DNA of 64,000 bases from Myceligenerans pegani (GTDB lineage Bacteria; Actinomycetota; Actinomycetes; Actinomycetales; Cellulomonadaceae), in assembly GCF_014892515.1 (NCBI RefSeq), contig NZ_JADBGR010000109.1:1-64000 (forward strand), in the 5' to 3' direction. The first letter of the stretch is position 1; each line of letters begins with the position of its first letter. Both the position numbers and the translations under genes were made by a program. Positions 24,911 through 35,155 of this stretch are shown here, in pieces. Under the pieces are notes generated by a model, which was not told the origin of the DNA, did no database searches, and saw nothing but the letters and a program-made list of their open reading frames with translations.

Positions 24911-26071
24911 TCAGACGGTGCGGTTGGCGACCGCCTCGGCGAAGGCCATGAGCGCGTCCTTGACCGGGCCCGGCGGGAGCGGGGCGAGCTCGTCGGCCGC
25001 CTCCTGCGCCCAGGTGCGCGCCAGCTCGCGCGTCTCCGCGAGGACCTCGTGCTCCCGCAGCCGCCGCACGACGTCGGCCAGCGCGTCGTCGGAGGACAGG
25101 TCGCCCTCCAGGTCGGCCAGGAGTTCCCGGTCGGCGGCACCCGCCGAGGCGGCGTCGGCCGGTGAGGACCCGCTGTCGCGCCGGCCGGCCTCCGCCGGGG
25201 CGGCGTCGCCCAGGGCGTCGTCCCCGCCCCGGACGCCGTCGTCATCCGCGACGCGTCGGCGGAGCAGGAGGGCCGGCATCGTGGGCACGTGTTCGCGCAG
25301 GTCCGTGCCGGGGGTCTTGCCGGAGACGGAGCCGTCGGAGGCGATGTCGAGCACGTCGTCGGCGAGCTGGAACGCGACGCCCACCTTCTCGCCGTACGCG
25401 GCCACGGCCTCGACCTGGTCGGAGGGTGCGCCGCCGAACATCGCGCCCAGCTTGGCCGACGTCGCCAGCAGACTCGCCGTCTTGTCGCTCAGCACCCGCA
25501 GGTAGTGCGCGACGGCGTCCTCGCCCTTGTCCGGCCCCGTGGTCTCGTGGAGCTGGCCGAGGCACATCCGCTCGAACGTCCGCGACTGGATGAGCACGGC
25601 CTCCGGCCCCAGCTCGGCGACGCGCTGCGACGCGCGGGCGAACAGCATGTCCCCCACGAGGATCGCCACCGAGTTGCCCCAGACCGAGTGCACCGACGGC
25701 GCTCCGCGACGCACGGGGGCGGAGTCCATGACGTCGTCGTGGTAGAGGGAGGCCACCTGCGTCAGTTCGACGACGATCGCCGCGTCGATCAGCTCGCGGC
25801 GCGTCCCGTCGCCCAGCTCGCCGCACAGGAGCGTGAGCAGCGGGCGGAACCGCTTGCCGCCCGCGTGCACGAGATGCCGGGCGACGTCGTCGGCCAGTGC
25901 GTCGGCCTGGGCGACCGCCGCCTCGAGAGCCTCGTCGACCTCGGTGAGCCGGTCGGCGAGCCGGTTCGCGAGGGCGGTGTCCTGCACGGGGAAGCCCAGC
26001 GTCGCGGCGGCCGCGGCAGAGTCGGTCAGCGCCGCCGCCGCGGCGTCGGTCTCGTGGGGTGCAGAAGTCAC
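24911..26071 (-). CDS. Polyprenyl diphosphate synthase (menaquinone side chain)
   Basis: 386 residues, an all-trans prenyltransferase that extends isopentenyl units on an allylic diphosphate. The two Asp-rich motifs are visible: Y-H-D-D-V-M-D near residue 113 and L-A-D-D-V-L-D near residue 237. A-G-G-K-R-F-R-P precedes the first. A disordered Asp/Ala/Gly insert of about 45 residues follows P-T-M-P-A-L-L-L, a position where relatives are compact. The GTG start has a -10 TAGGTT six bases upstream, so it has its own leaderless promoter although it lies 100 bases behind nuoN. Context argues for supplying the menaquinone tail used by MenA. Confidence 0.92.
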   Translation of the reverse strand: MTSAPHETDAAAAALTDSAAAAATLGFPVQDTALANRLADRLTEVDEALEAAVAQADALADDVARHLVHAGGKRFRPLLTLLCGELGDGTRRELIDAAIVVELTQVASLYHDDVMDSAPVRRGAPSVHSVWGNSVAILVGDMLFARASQRVAELGPEAVLIQSRTFERMCLGQLHETTGPDKGEDAVAHYLRVLSDKTASLLATSAKLGAMFGGAPSDQVEAVAAYGEKVGVAFQLADDVLDIASDGSVSGKTPGTDLREHVPTMPALLLRRRVADDDGVRGGDDALGDAAPAEAGRRDSGSSPADAASAGAADRELLADLEGDLSSDDALADVVRRLREHEVLAETRELARTWAQEAADELAPLPPGPVKDALMAFAEAVANRTV

Positions 26072-26077
26072 GGGACG

Positions 26078-26083
26078 AACCTA
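26078..26083 (-). promoter_or_regulatory. Leaderless -10 element of the polyprenyl synthase gene
   Basis: TAGGTT on the minus strand, six bases from the GTG at 26071. Confidence 0.55.
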
Positions 26084-26171
26084 CTTCGTACGGCCCCGGT
26101 TCGCGGAACTCTGCGGGAACCCGGGTGGAGTGGCCTCCCCCACACTCGGCCGGCCGCCGACCCGCCGCCGG

Positions 26172-28166
26172 TCATGGGACGTACCGCGTAGCCTGTTCGG
26201 CGAGGTCGAGCACGAGCGACGGGAACAGCCCGAGCCCGAGCGTGGCCACGGCGCACAGGGCGATGGCCACCGCGGCCGGCCCGCGCGAACCTACGACGAC
26301 GGCGTCGGTGGCGGCCTCCTCGGCCGCCTCCTCGCGCTCCTCCCCGAAGACGGTCACCGTGGCGAGCCCGCCACCGGCGGCCTCCACCTCGGCGCCCTCG
26401 CGCGGAGCACCGGCCGGGGGCGTCGCGTCGCGGCCGACGGCGCCACCCGCGGTTCCCGACGCGTCGACGGCCTCCCCGCCTGCGTCGGCGTCGCCCGCCG
26501 GGGTGGCCGCCGTCCCGACCAGCTCGCCACCGGGCGCCTCGGCACCCGCTCCGGCCGCGGCCGTGTCCGCGTTGCTCGGCGTCATCACCATGACGACGAT
26601 GACCCGCACGTAGAACGCCACCGCGACCACGGAGGCCAGCACGCCCACCACCGCGAGCCACCAGTAGCCCGCGGCGACGGCCGCCGAGAACACCCCGAAC
26701 TTCGCCACGAACCCGGCCGTCAGCGGGATGCCCGCCATCGACAGCAGGAACAACGCGAAGGCGGCGGTCAGCCACGGCGCCCGGCGGCCCAGGCCGCGCC
26801 AGGCGGCCAGATCGGTGGCCTCGCCGAGGACCACGCCGTCGGCGGACCGCTCCCGCACGAGCGTGACGACGGCGAACGCGCCGATCGTCGCCACACCGTA
26901 GGCCACCAGGTAGAACAGGACGCCCTGGATGACCTCGCCCGCGAACACGTTGCCCTCGGCGGTCTGCCGGGCGGAGACGACCGCGCCGCCGTCCACCAGC
27001 GTCGCGAAGCCGACCGCGCCCGTGACGAGGAACCCTGCGTGCGCGATCGACGAGTACGCCAGCAGGCGCTTCACGTCGGTCTGCACGGCACCCACGACGG
27101 TGCCGACGGCCATGGTCAGCACGGCGATGACGACGACGGCGAGCTGGAGCCGCTCCAGCACCTCGGGCGGCATCCCGAAGCCCGCCTTCCACAGCACCTG
27201 CACCAGCGCCACGACGGCGGCGGCCTTGGTCGCCGCGGCCATGAATCCGGTGATGGGGGTGGGCGCGCCGGTGTAGACGTCGGGGGTCCAGGCGTGGAAC
27301 GGCACCGCGCCGACCTTGAACAGCAGGCCCACGACGACGAGCACCACGCCGGCGAGGTACAGCGTGGCCATGCCCTCGGGCAGGCCACCGGTCTGCGCGA
27401 TGAGCTGCTGCGACGCCGTGGCGACGTCGGCGAGGCGGACGCCCACGGCGGACGGGTCGCCGCCCTGGAGCACGGTCCCGCCGAACCCGTAGATCAGCGC
27501 CACGCCGAAGATGAACAGCGCGGAGGCGAACGCGCCCAGCAGGAAGTACTTCGCCGCGGCCTCCTGGGACAGGAGCCGGCGCCGGCGCGCCGTCGCGCAC
27601 AGCACGTACAGCGGGAGGGACAGCACCTCGAGCGCGATGAACATGACGATGAGGTCGTCGGTCGAGGCGAACAACATCATGCCGCCGGCCGCGAAGAGCA
27701 GCAGCGGGTAGATCTCGGTCTGCCGCAGCCCGGCCTCGCGGGCCAGGTCCTCGTAATGGGTGCCGGGGACCGCGGAGGCCGTGGGGGCGAAGGCGTCCTC
27801 GCCGGCCGACGTACGGTCCGCCACCACGAGCACGCCGAGGAACGCGAGGATCACGATGATGCCCTGCGCCCCGAGCGCGAACGGGGTGAGGAACAGTGTG
27901 CCGCCCAGCACCTCCGGGTTGAGCGCGGCCTCCTCCCCGGGCGCCCCGGTCAGGGACCGCTGCAGCATCCCCCACAGCACGGCGACGGCGACCAGCGCGC
28001 CGGTGAGTGCGACGAGCGTGAGGACGATCTGCGTCACGCGGCGCGCGCGCTCCGGCACGAAGGCCTCCACCAGGACGCCGATCACGCCCGTGCCGAGCAC
28101 GATCAGCAGGGGCGCCAGCGCCGCCCACTCGATCTCCGGAGCTGTGAACCCGGTGATATCAACCAT
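26172..28166 (-). CDS. nuoN: NADH-quinone oxidoreductase subunit N
   Basis: 664 residues, an antiporter-like membrane subunit of complex I that takes part in proton pumping. Typical segments include L-F-K-V-G-A-V-P-F-H-A-W-T-P-D-V-Y and L-A-Y-S-S-I-A-H-A-G-F. Compared with the usual 480-550 residues it is long: about 100 residues of Ala/Gly/Glu-rich sequence (about 529-628) are inserted before the last helix. The ATG at 28166 overlaps the nuoM stop (TGATG), with AAGGG upstream. It is the last nuo gene. Confidence 0.95.
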   Translation of the reverse strand: MVDITGFTAPEIEWAALAPLLIVLGTGVIGVLVEAFVPERARRVTQIVLTLVALTGALVAVAVLWGMLQRSLTGAPGEEAALNPEVLGGTLFLTPFALGAQGIIVILAFLGVLVVADRTSAGEDAFAPTASAVPGTHYEDLAREAGLRQTEIYPLLLFAAGGMMLFASTDDLIVMFIALEVLSLPLYVLCATARRRRLLSQEAAAKYFLLGAFASALFIFGVALIYGFGGTVLQGGDPSAVGVRLADVATASQQLIAQTGGLPEGMATLYLAGVVLVVVGLLFKVGAVPFHAWTPDVYTGAPTPITGFMAAATKAAAVVALVQVLWKAGFGMPPEVLERLQLAVVVIAVLTMAVGTVVGAVQTDVKRLLAYSSIAHAGFLVTGAVGFATLVDGGAVVSARQTAEGNVFAGEVIQGVLFYLVAYGVATIGAFAVVTLVRERSADGVVLGEATDLAAWRGLGRRAPWLTAAFALFLLSMAGIPLTAGFVAKFGVFSAAVAAGYWWLAVVGVLASVVAVAFYVRVIVVMVMTPSNADTAAAGAGAEAPGGELVGTAATPAGDADAGGEAVDASGTAGGAVGRDATPPAGAPREGAEVEAAGGGLATVTVFGEEREEAAEEAATDAVVVGSRGPAAVAIALCAVATLGLGLFPSLVLDLAEQATRYVP

Positions 28167-29776
28167 CACTCATTCCCTTCCGCGGGGGCACCGGCGTCGT
28201 CCGCGCCCGCCGCGCCGTCGTCGGCCACGCCGTCGGCCCCGGCCTCGACAGTGGCGACCGCCTGGGTCGCCGGGGCGTCCACGTAGTCGAGCGCGAGCTG
28301 CGGCACGAGGCCGAGCACGAGCAGCCCGATCACGAGCGGCGCGGCGACGAGCCGTTCCCGCCGGCCGATGTCGGGCATCCGGTCGAGCCCTTCGGCGACG
28401 TCGCCGGTGAACATCTTCTGGTAGGTGAGCAGGATGTACAGCGCGGCGAGCACGACGCCGGGCACGGCCGCCAGCGCCCAGCCGGGCGAGTCGCCGTAGG
28501 CGCCGACGAGCACCATGATCTCCGAGACGAACGTCGCCAGGCCCGGCAGCGACAGCGTGGCCAGCCCGGCCACGAGGAACGTCCCGGCGAGCACCGGGGT
28601 GACCGTGCGCAGGCCGCTGTAGTCGGTGATGACCTGGGACTTCGCCGGGTGGCGCCCGATGAGGAACCCGGCCGTGAGGAACAGCGCGCCGGTCGCCAGG
28701 CCGTGGTTCAGCATCATGAACGCCGACCCGGCCGTGCCGAGCTCGGTGAACGTGAAGATGCCCAGGATGATGAAGCCGAAGTGGCTCACCGAGGTCCAGC
28801 CCACGAGTCGCAGCAGGTCGGTCTGCCCGATCGCCGCGATCGCGCCGTAGAGCACCGACACCACGGCGAGTCCGATCACCAGCGGGGCGGCCCAGCGCGA
28901 CGCCTCGGGGAAGAGCGGGAGGCACAGGGTCAGCATCCCGAAGGTGCCGATCTTGTCCAGCACACAGATCAGCAGCGTGGACGTACCGGGCGTGGCGTTG
29001 CCCGCGACGTCCGGCAGCCACGAGTGCACCGGGACCATCGGCGCCTTGATCGCGAACGCGATGAAGAAGCCCGCGAACATCAGCCTGCCGGCCACCGTGT
29101 CGAGCTCGAGCCCGGTGAGGTTCGCGGTGAGGAACGCGTCCCCGGGCCGCAGCCCCGTCTCGGGGTCCACCGGCACCTGGAAGTACAGCGCGATCACCGC
29201 GGCCAGCATGATCAGCCCGCCCGCGAGCGAGAACATCAGGAACTTCACGGCCGCCCGCCGGCGCTGCGGGCCCTGTCCGAACCCGCCGATGAGGAAGTAC
29301 GCCGGGATGAGCACGGCCTCGAACAGCACGTAGAAGAGGAACACGTCGCGCGCCGCGAAGACGGCGACCATGAGGGCCTCGAGGATCAGCACGAGGGCCG
29401 TGTACCGGCGCAGGTGCAGCCCGTCGTCGCCCTGCTCGCGCCAGGCGGCGGCCAGCACGAGCGGCACCAGCACGACCGCGAGCGCGATCAGCAGGAGGCT
29501 CACGCCGTCCACCCCGAGGGCGTAGGAGGCGCCGATCTGCGGGATCCACGGGTAGGTCTCGGCGAGCTGGTACTCGGCGGCGGTCGCCGTGTCGAACTCG
29601 AAGAACGCGCCGATCAGCAGCAGCACCTCGACGAGCGCGGCGACGAGCGCCGTCGTCTTGGCCAGGCCCGCGCCGCCGGCGCTGCCGCGCCGGGTCCGCA
29701 CGAGGCCGGGCAGCCACACGGCCGCGGCGGCGACCAGCGGGAACACCACGAGCGTGGTCAGCCAGGGAAAGGTCAT
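28166..29776 (-). CDS. nuoM: NADH-quinone oxidoreductase subunit M
   Basis: 536 residues with about fourteen helices, the second antiporter-like pumping subunit of complex I. Landmarks are Y-A-L-G-V-D-G-V-S-L-L-L near residue 70, F-E-A-V-L-I-P-A-Y-F-L-I-G-G and K-A-P-M-V-P-V-H-S-W-L-P-D. It has AAGGAG upstream of the ATG and follows nuoL by 12 bases. An acidic Ala/Gly-rich tail of about 35 residues ends the protein. Confidence 0.96.
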   Translation of the reverse strand: MTFPWLTTLVVFPLVAAAAVWLPGLVRTRRGSAGGAGLAKTTALVAALVEVLLLIGAFFEFDTATAAEYQLAETYPWIPQIGASYALGVDGVSLLLIALAVVLVPLVLAAAWREQGDDGLHLRRYTALVLILEALMVAVFAARDVFLFYVLFEAVLIPAYFLIGGFGQGPQRRRAAVKFLMFSLAGGLIMLAAVIALYFQVPVDPETGLRPGDAFLTANLTGLELDTVAGRLMFAGFFIAFAIKAPMVPVHSWLPDVAGNATPGTSTLLICVLDKIGTFGMLTLCLPLFPEASRWAAPLVIGLAVVSVLYGAIAAIGQTDLLRLVGWTSVSHFGFIILGIFTFTELGTAGSAFMMLNHGLATGALFLTAGFLIGRHPAKSQVITDYSGLRTVTPVLAGTFLVAGLATLSLPGLATFVSEIMVLVGAYGDSPGWALAAVPGVVLAALYILLTYQKMFTGDVAEGLDRMPDIGRRERLVAAPLVIGLLVLGLVPQLALDYVDAPATQAVATVEAGADGVADDGAAGADDAGAPAEGNE

Positions 29777-29788
29777 CTCGATGTCTCC

Positions 29789-31735
29789 TTACGCTCCGGC
29801 CGTCTGCCCGACGGTCGCGACGAGCACGACCACCACGCCGATGATCAGCACGCCCGCCGCCATGGAGGCGGCGTACGCGCGCACGTACCCGGTCTGCGCC
29901 CGGCGCAGCCAGGCGCCGAACCCGGCGACGCCCGCGGCGAGCGCGCCCCAACCGCGCGCGACCACGCCCTCGTCGGCGGTGACGAGCACGGCCGTGACGC
30001 CCTGGCCGGGCTTCATGACGAGGCCCTCGTTGACCGCGTCCTGGTAGAGGTCGCGTCGTGCGGCACGCGTCAGGAACGACCCGCGTGGCGCCTCGGCCGG
30101 CACGTCGCGCCGGTACATCAGGTACCCGACCAGTGCTCCGAGGACGACGACGGCGATTGTGGCGCCCATCAGCACCGGGACGGCCAGCACCGGCTCGTGG
30201 TGCTCGGCGTGTCCCACGCTGGGCTCCAGCCAGGTGCTGAAGATGTCGCCGAAGGCGAGCACGCCGCCCAGTGCGATGGAGCCGACCGCAAGGATCACCT
30301 GCGGCCACACCATGAGGGCCGGCGACTCGTGCGGGTGGTACTCGGGCTCGGTCCAGCGCGGCCGGCCCCAGAACGTCATGGTCATGAGGCGGGTCATGTA
30401 GAACGCGGTCACGCCGGCGCCGATCAGCGCGGCCCCGCCGAAGACCCAGGGCTGCCAGCCCTCGCCGACGAAGGCCGCCTCGATGATCTTGTCCTTGCTC
30501 CAGAAGCCGGAGAAGGGCGGGATGCCAAGGATCGCGAGCCAGCCGAAGATCATCGACCAGGCGGTGAGCGGCATGACGCGGCTCAGGGCGCCGAAGCCGC
30601 GCATGTCCACCTCGTCCTTCATGCCGTGCATCACCGAGCCGGCGCCGAGGAACAGGCCCGCCTTGAAGAAGCCGTGCGTGAGCAGGTGGAAGATCGCGAA
30701 GGCGTACCCGACCGGGCCCAGCCCGGCGGCCAGCATCATGTACCCGATCTGCGACATCGTGGAGGCGGCCAGCGCCTTCTTGATGTCGTCCTTGGCGCAG
30801 CCGACGATCGCCCCGAAGATCAGGGTCACGGCGCCGACGATCACGACGACGAGCTGCGCGGTGGGTGCGGCGTCGAGGATCGGCCCGGAGCGGACCAGCA
30901 GGTAGACGCCGGCGGTGACCATTGTGGCGGCGTGGATGAGGGCGGAGACCGGCGTCGGGCCGGCCATCGCGTCGCCGAGCCACGCCTGCAGCGGGAACTG
31001 CGCGGACTTGCCGCACGCGGCGAGCAGCAGGGCGAGGCCGACGGCGGTGGCGGTGCCCTGGTCGAGCGCGCTCACGCCCGCCGCGGCGGCGATGCCCTCG
31101 CCCGCCGCGCCGCTGCCGAACAGCGTGCCGAAGTCGAGCGCACCGGTGTGCGCGAACAGCAGCGCCATGGCGACGATGAGCCCCATGTCGCCGACCCGGT
31201 TCATCACGAACGCCTTCTTCGCGGCGACCGCATTGGGACGCTTGTGGTCCCAGAACCCGATGAGCAGGTACGAGGCCAGGCCCACGCCCTCCCAGCCGAC
31301 GAACAGCACCAGGTAGGAGTCGGCCAGCACGAGCACGAGCATCGCCGCGATGAACAGGTTCAGGTAGGCGAAGAAGCGGCGCCGGTGGGCGTCGTGCGCC
31401 ATGTACTCCACGGAGTAGAAGTGGATGAGCGTGCCCACGAAGGTCACGAGCATCACGAAGGTCATCGACAGCGGGTCCAGCCGCAGCCCGAGGTCCACGT
31501 CCAGGCCGCCCGCGGACAGCCACGTCGACAGGTGGTGGTCCGCGACCCGTTCGACGGGCTCCGCGCCGATCATGCGGAACAGCAGCCAGATCCCCAGCAC
31601 CGCCGAGGCGCTGGAGGCGAGCACGCCGATCCAGTGGCCCCACTTGTCCAGCGCGCGCCCGCCCAGCAGCAGGATCGCCGCGCCGATCAGGGGAAAGCCC
31701 ACCAGCCAGGGGGCGTACCCGATCACGTCGTTCAC
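29789..31735 (-). CDS. nuoL: NADH-quinone oxidoreductase subunit L
   Basis: 648 residues, the distal antiporter-like subunit of complex I with the long lateral helix in its C-terminal part. Visible are [37 protein letters not shown] and [11 protein letters not shown]. It begins at a GTG. About 100 bases separate it from nuoK, with no gene in between. Confidence 0.96.
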   Translation of the reverse strand: MNDVIGYAPWLVGFPLIGAAILLLGGRALDKWGHWIGVLASSASAVLGIWLLFRMIGAEPVERVADHHLSTWLSAGGLDVDLGLRLDPLSMTFVMLVTFVGTLIHFYSVEYMAHDAHRRRFFAYLNLFIAAMLVLVLADSYLVLFVGWEGVGLASYLLIGFWDHKRPNAVAAKKAFVMNRVGDMGLIVAMALLFAHTGALDFGTLFGSGAAGEGIAAAAGVSALDQGTATAVGLALLLAACGKSAQFPLQAWLGDAMAGPTPVSALIHAATMVTAGVYLLVRSGPILDAAPTAQLVVVIVGAVTLIFGAIVGCAKDDIKKALAASTMSQIGYMMLAAGLGPVGYAFAIFHLLTHGFFKAGLFLGAGSVMHGMKDEVDMRGFGALSRVMPLTAWSMIFGWLAILGIPPFSGFWSKDKIIEAAFVGEGWQPWVFGGAALIGAGVTAFYMTRLMTMTFWGRPRWTEPEYHPHESPALMVWPQVILAVGSIALGGVLAFGDIFSTWLEPSVGHAEHHEPVLAVPVLMGATIAVVVLGALVGYLMYRRDVPAEAPRGSFLTRAARRDLYQDAVNEGLVMKPGQGVTAVLVTADEGVVARGWGALAAGVAGFGAWLRRAQTGYVRAYAASMAAGVLIIGVVVVLVATVGQTAGA

Positions 31736-31838
31736 TTTCCCAGTCCCCCCTCAGAAGGCCTCTAGATGGTTGAGTCGTCGGTTCCGCTGCGGGCGAGTGC
31801 CTCGTTCCTCGGCCCTCACCCTCCGCTGCACCTCCGCC

Positions 31839-32138
31839 TCACCCATGGAGCAGGTTGACGTCGTCGACCGAGGCCGAGCGCCGGGTGCGGAAGATCGTCA
31901 CGATGATCGCCAGGCCCACCACGACCTCGGCGGCGGCCACGACCATGACGAAGAACGCGAGCACCTGGCCCGTGAGGTCGCCGTGGATCCGGGCGAACGT
32001 CACGAAGGCGAGGTTGGTCGCGTTGAGCATGAGCTCCACGCCCATGAAGACCACGATGGCGTTGCGGCGCAGCAGCACCGTCGTCGCGCCGATCGCGAAG
32101 AGGATGCACGCCAGGACGACGTAGTTGGTGATGTCCAT
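31839..32138 (-). CDS. nuoK: NADH-quinone oxidoreductase subunit K
   Basis: 99 residues and three helices, the usual size of this complex I membrane subunit. [11 protein letters not shown] carries the conserved membrane glutamate of helix 2. The ATG at 32138 overlaps the nuoJ stop (TGATG). Confidence 0.95.
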   Translation of the reverse strand: MDITNYVVLACILFAIGATTVLLRRNAIVVFMGVELMLNATNLAFVTFARIHGDLTGQVLAFFVMVVAAAEVVVGLAIIVTIFRTRRSASVDDVNLLHG

Positions 32139-33001
32139 CAGGAGTCCTCCCCGCCGTCGCGCCCGGTTCCCCAGACCGGCGAGACCTCGCCGGCCGGTTC
32201 GATCGCCGTCTGCTCGACCGACGACGACGTCGCCACCGGCGACGTCTCCACCAGCGTCGCCGGAGCCGCCTTCTCCTGCCCGCGGATGCGCAGCACCCGC
32301 GAGACGGAGTGCTCCAGCGGCCGGCCGTCCGGCCCGAGTGCCGGCGTGTCCATCGCGTTGGACTGCGCGTACACGCCGGGGGCGGGCAGCGGCGTGAGCG
32401 TGCCGCCCTCGGCGAGCGCCTTGACCCGCTGCTCGGCGACGTACCGCTGCGTCCGCTTCGGCTCCAGCCGGCGCCGGTGGGTCAGCATGAGGGCGCCCAT
32501 CGCGGCGGTGACCAGCAGCACGCCGACGGTCTCCATCGCGAGCACGTAGTCCCCGAACAGGATGCGGGCCAGGCCGACCGGGTTGGCGACCTGGTCCTCG
32601 GTCGGTGGCGCGCCGGCCCGGAACGTGGCCTGGGAGACCACGCCGATCAGCACGATCGCCAGCCCGAGGCCGAGGAGCAGCCCGATCCAGCGCTGCCCGC
32701 GGATCGTCTCGGTGAGCGAGTCGGACGCGTCGACGCCGACCAGCATCAGCACGAACAGGAACAGCATCATGACGGCGCCCGTGTACACGACGACCTGGAC
32801 GACGCCGAGGAACGGCGCCGAGGAGGCGATGTACATGATGGCGAGGCTCACCATGACGAACACGACGCACAGCGCGGCGTGCACGGCGCGCCGGACGAAC
32901 AGCAGTCCGAGCGCGGCGAGCACCATGAGAGGTGCGAGCACCCAGAAGAGGAACGCCTCGCCGCCGGAGGTGGTCATCCCGGCCATCTCGTCGGGGGTCA
33001 T
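32138..33001 (-). CDS. nuoJ: NADH-quinone oxidoreductase subunit J
   Basis: 287 residues. The first 180 hold five helices of the proton-channel subunit J, including [15 protein letters not shown] near residue 70. The remaining 100 residues are a polar, disordered tail that is longer than in most relatives. It overlaps the nuoI stop by four bases (ATGA). Confidence 0.95.
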   Translation of the reverse strand: MTPDEMAGMTTSGGEAFLFWVLAPLMVLAALGLLFVRRAVHAALCVVFVMVSLAIMYIASSAPFLGVVQVVVYTGAVMMLFLFVLMLVGVDASDSLTETIRGQRWIGLLLGLGLAIVLIGVVSQATFRAGAPPTEDQVANPVGLARILFGDYVLAMETVGVLLVTAAMGALMLTHRRRLEPKRTQRYVAEQRVKALAEGGTLTPLPAPGVYAQSNAMDTPALGPDGRPLEHSVSRVLRIRGQEKAAPATLVETSPVATSSSVEQTAIEPAGEVSPVWGTGRDGGEDS

Positions 33002-33867
33002 CGTGCCGCCCCTTCGTGCCGCACGGAGCCGACGGCGGTCGTGGTGGCGCCGGTCGCGGGAGCGCGCACGGAGCCGACGGCGGCCGCGCCGGCGGCCTTC
33101 TCCGCCTCGCCCGGCCCGGCGTCGGGCCGCATCTCGTGCTGCCGGAGCGTCGGCGCGGGCAACTTGCCGGTGGCGACGGCCTCGGCGGCGTCCAGGGTCT
33201 CGTCGTCGGGACGCCGCTCGCGGACCCAGTCGACCTGGGCCTGCGTGGCGGCGAGGACGTCACCCCGGTAGTAGTCGGTGTCGGTGGTGCCCTCGACCAT
33301 GGGGTGCGGTGCGGCGAGCATGCCCTCGCTGAGCGGGGCCAGCAGGTCCTGCTTCTCGTAGATCATGCCCTCGCGCGAGTTCCCGGCGAGCTCGTAGTCG
33401 TTCGACATCGTCAGGGCCCGCGTGGGGCACGCCTCGACGCACAGCCCGCAGAAGATGCAGCGCAGGTAGTTGATCTGGTAGACGCGTCCGTACCGCTCGC
33501 CGGGGCTCATGTGCGCCCCGTCCGGCGAGTCGGCGGCAAGGGTGCCCGGTGCGGCGTCCGCGTTCTCGGGCAGGTCCGCGTTGGACGCGCCCTCCACGTA
33601 GATCGCGTCGGCCGGGCAGGCCCAGGCGCACAGCTCGCAGCCGATGCACTTCTCCAGCCCGTCGGCGTACCGGTTGAGCTGGTGGCGGCCGTGGTAGCGG
33701 CCCTGCGGCGCGACCTTCTTGCGCGGGTAGTCCTCGGTCACGACCGGCTTGAACATCGAGGCGAACGTGACCCCGAACCCCGCGACGGGCGCGAGGAACT
33801 CTCCCAGGCCCTTGGCCTGGGGACGTAGCGGTTGGTAGCCGGTCTCGTCGTGCATGTCATCGGTCAC
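32998..33867 (-). CDS. nuoI: NADH-quinone oxidoreductase subunit I
   Basis: 289 residues. Two 4Fe-4S ferredoxin motifs are seen, [12 protein letters not shown] and [12 protein letters not shown], which carry electrons towards the quinone site. The C-terminal 90 residues are an Ala/Gly/Pro-rich extension beyond the core fold. It overlaps nuoH by 11 bases. Confidence 0.96.
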   Translation of the reverse strand: MTDDMHDETGYQPLRPQAKGLGEFLAPVAGFGVTFASMFKPVVTEDYPRKKVAPQGRYHGRHQLNRYADGLEKCIGCELCAWACPADAIYVEGASNADLPENADAAPGTLAADSPDGAHMSPGERYGRVYQINYLRCIFCGLCVEACPTRALTMSNDYELAGNSREGMIYEKQDLLAPLSEGMLAAPHPMVEGTTDTDYYRGDVLAATQAQVDWVRERRPDDETLDAAEAVATGKLPAPTLRQHEMRPDAGPGEAEKAAGAAAVGSVRAPATGATTTAVGSVRHEGAAR

Positions 33868-35155
33868 TGCCGGCGACCTCCTTTCCGAACCGCTCGGAGG
33901 CGGGAAGCTTCTGACCCGGCAGGGGTGGCACCGGGTACCCGTCGGCGAAGGCGTCGATGGTCTCGGGCTCGGCCGGTTCCGCCTTGCGGCGTTTCTCCGG
34001 CCAGAACAGCATCGGGATCAGCACGAGGACGACCACGCCGGCGGCGAGGTAGAAGAACGTGGAGCGCGGCAGCTCGGCGATGGTGAGCGCCCACTGCACG
34101 CCACCCAGCACCACCACCCAGCCGAGGGCGACCGGGATGAGCATCTTCCAGCCGAGCACCATGAACTGGTCGTAGCGCAGGCGCAGCAGCGTGCCGCGCA
34201 CCCACACGAAGAAGAACATCACGGCCCAGACCTTGACCACGAACCAGACGATGGGCAGCCAGCCCGTGTTCAGGGCGTCGCCCAGGAACCCGTCCGGCAC
34301 GGGTGCGCGCCAGCCGCCGAAGAAGAGCGTCACCGCCACGGCCGAGACGTTGAGCATGTTGATGTACTCGGCGAGGAAGAACCAGGCGAACTTCATCGAC
34401 GAGTACTCGGTCATGTAGCCGGACACGAGCTCGCCCTCGGCCTCGGGCAGGTCGAACGGGAGCCGGTTGGTCTCGCCCACCATCGAGATGATGTAGACCA
34501 CGAACGCCGGGGCCAGCGGGATGAACCACCACACCTGCGTCTGGCTGTTCACGATCTGCGACGTCGACATCGACCCCGCCATGATGAACACGCTGACCAG
34601 GCTCAGCCCCATGGCGAGCTCGTAGCTGATCACCTGCGCCGTCGAGCGCACCGCGCCGAGCAGCGGGTACGTCGACCCCGACGACCAGCCGCCGAGCACG
34701 ATGCCGTACACGCCGACGCTCGCCGCCGCGAGGATGTAGAGCACCGCCACCGGGAAGTCGGTGAGCTGCGCCGGTGTGGAGAAGTCCGTGAACGGGATGG
34801 TCACGCTCGGCCCGAACGGGATCACCGCGAACACCAGCAGCGCGGCCGACACCGAGAGCATCGGCGCCAGCAGGTAGACCACCCGGTCCGCCCGCGTGAC
34901 GTTGACGTCCTCCTTGAGCAGCAGCTTCATCGCGTCGGCGAGCGACTGCAGCATGCCCTTGGGGCCGTGCCAGTTCGGGCCGGGCCGCAGCTGCATCTTC
35001 GCCACGACCTTGCGCTCGAACCAGATCGCGAACAGCACCGACGTCAGCAGGAAGACGACGATCAGCACCGCCTTGACCACCGACGCGAGGATCGGCTCGG
35101 CCGAGAAGTCGGCGGCCACGCCGCCCTCGGCGGCCGCGAGGATCACCCCGTTCAT
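33857..35155 (-). CDS. nuoH: NADH-quinone oxidoreductase subunit H
   Basis: 432 residues with eight or nine helices, the membrane subunit that forms the quinone chamber with NuoB and Nuo[16 protein letters not shown] and [14 protein letters not shown] are diagnostic. The ATG at 35155 overlaps the nuoG stop (ATGA). Confidence 0.96.
   Translation of the reverse strand: MNGVILAAAEGGVAADFSAEPILASVVKAVLIVVFLLTSVLFAIWFERKVVAKMQLRPGPNWHGPKGMLQSLADAMKLLLKEDVNVTRADRVVYLLAPMLSVSAALLVFAVIPFGPSVTIPFTDFSTPAQLTDFPVAVLYILAAASVGVYGIVLGGWSSGSTYPLLGAVRSTAQVISYELAMGLSLVSVFIMAGSMSTSQIVNSQTQVWWFIPLAPAFVVYIISMVGETNRLPFDLPEAEGELVSGYMTEYSSMKFAWFFLAEYINMLNVSAVAVTLFFGGWRAPVPDGFLGDALNTGWLPIVWFVVKVWAVMFFFVWVRGTLLRLRYDQFMVLGWKMLIPVALGWVVVLGGVQWALTIAELPRSTFFYLAAGVVVLVLIPMLFWPEKRRKAEPAEPETIDAFADGYPVPPLPGQKLPASERFGKEVAGSDR

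Noticed and set aside
24335-25165. Plus-strand frame after giant copy 2 as a real gene
   Set aside because: Only the first codons resemble the lipoprotein start; the rest overlaps DUF1304 and the polyprenyl synthase on the other strand and looks like shadow sequence.
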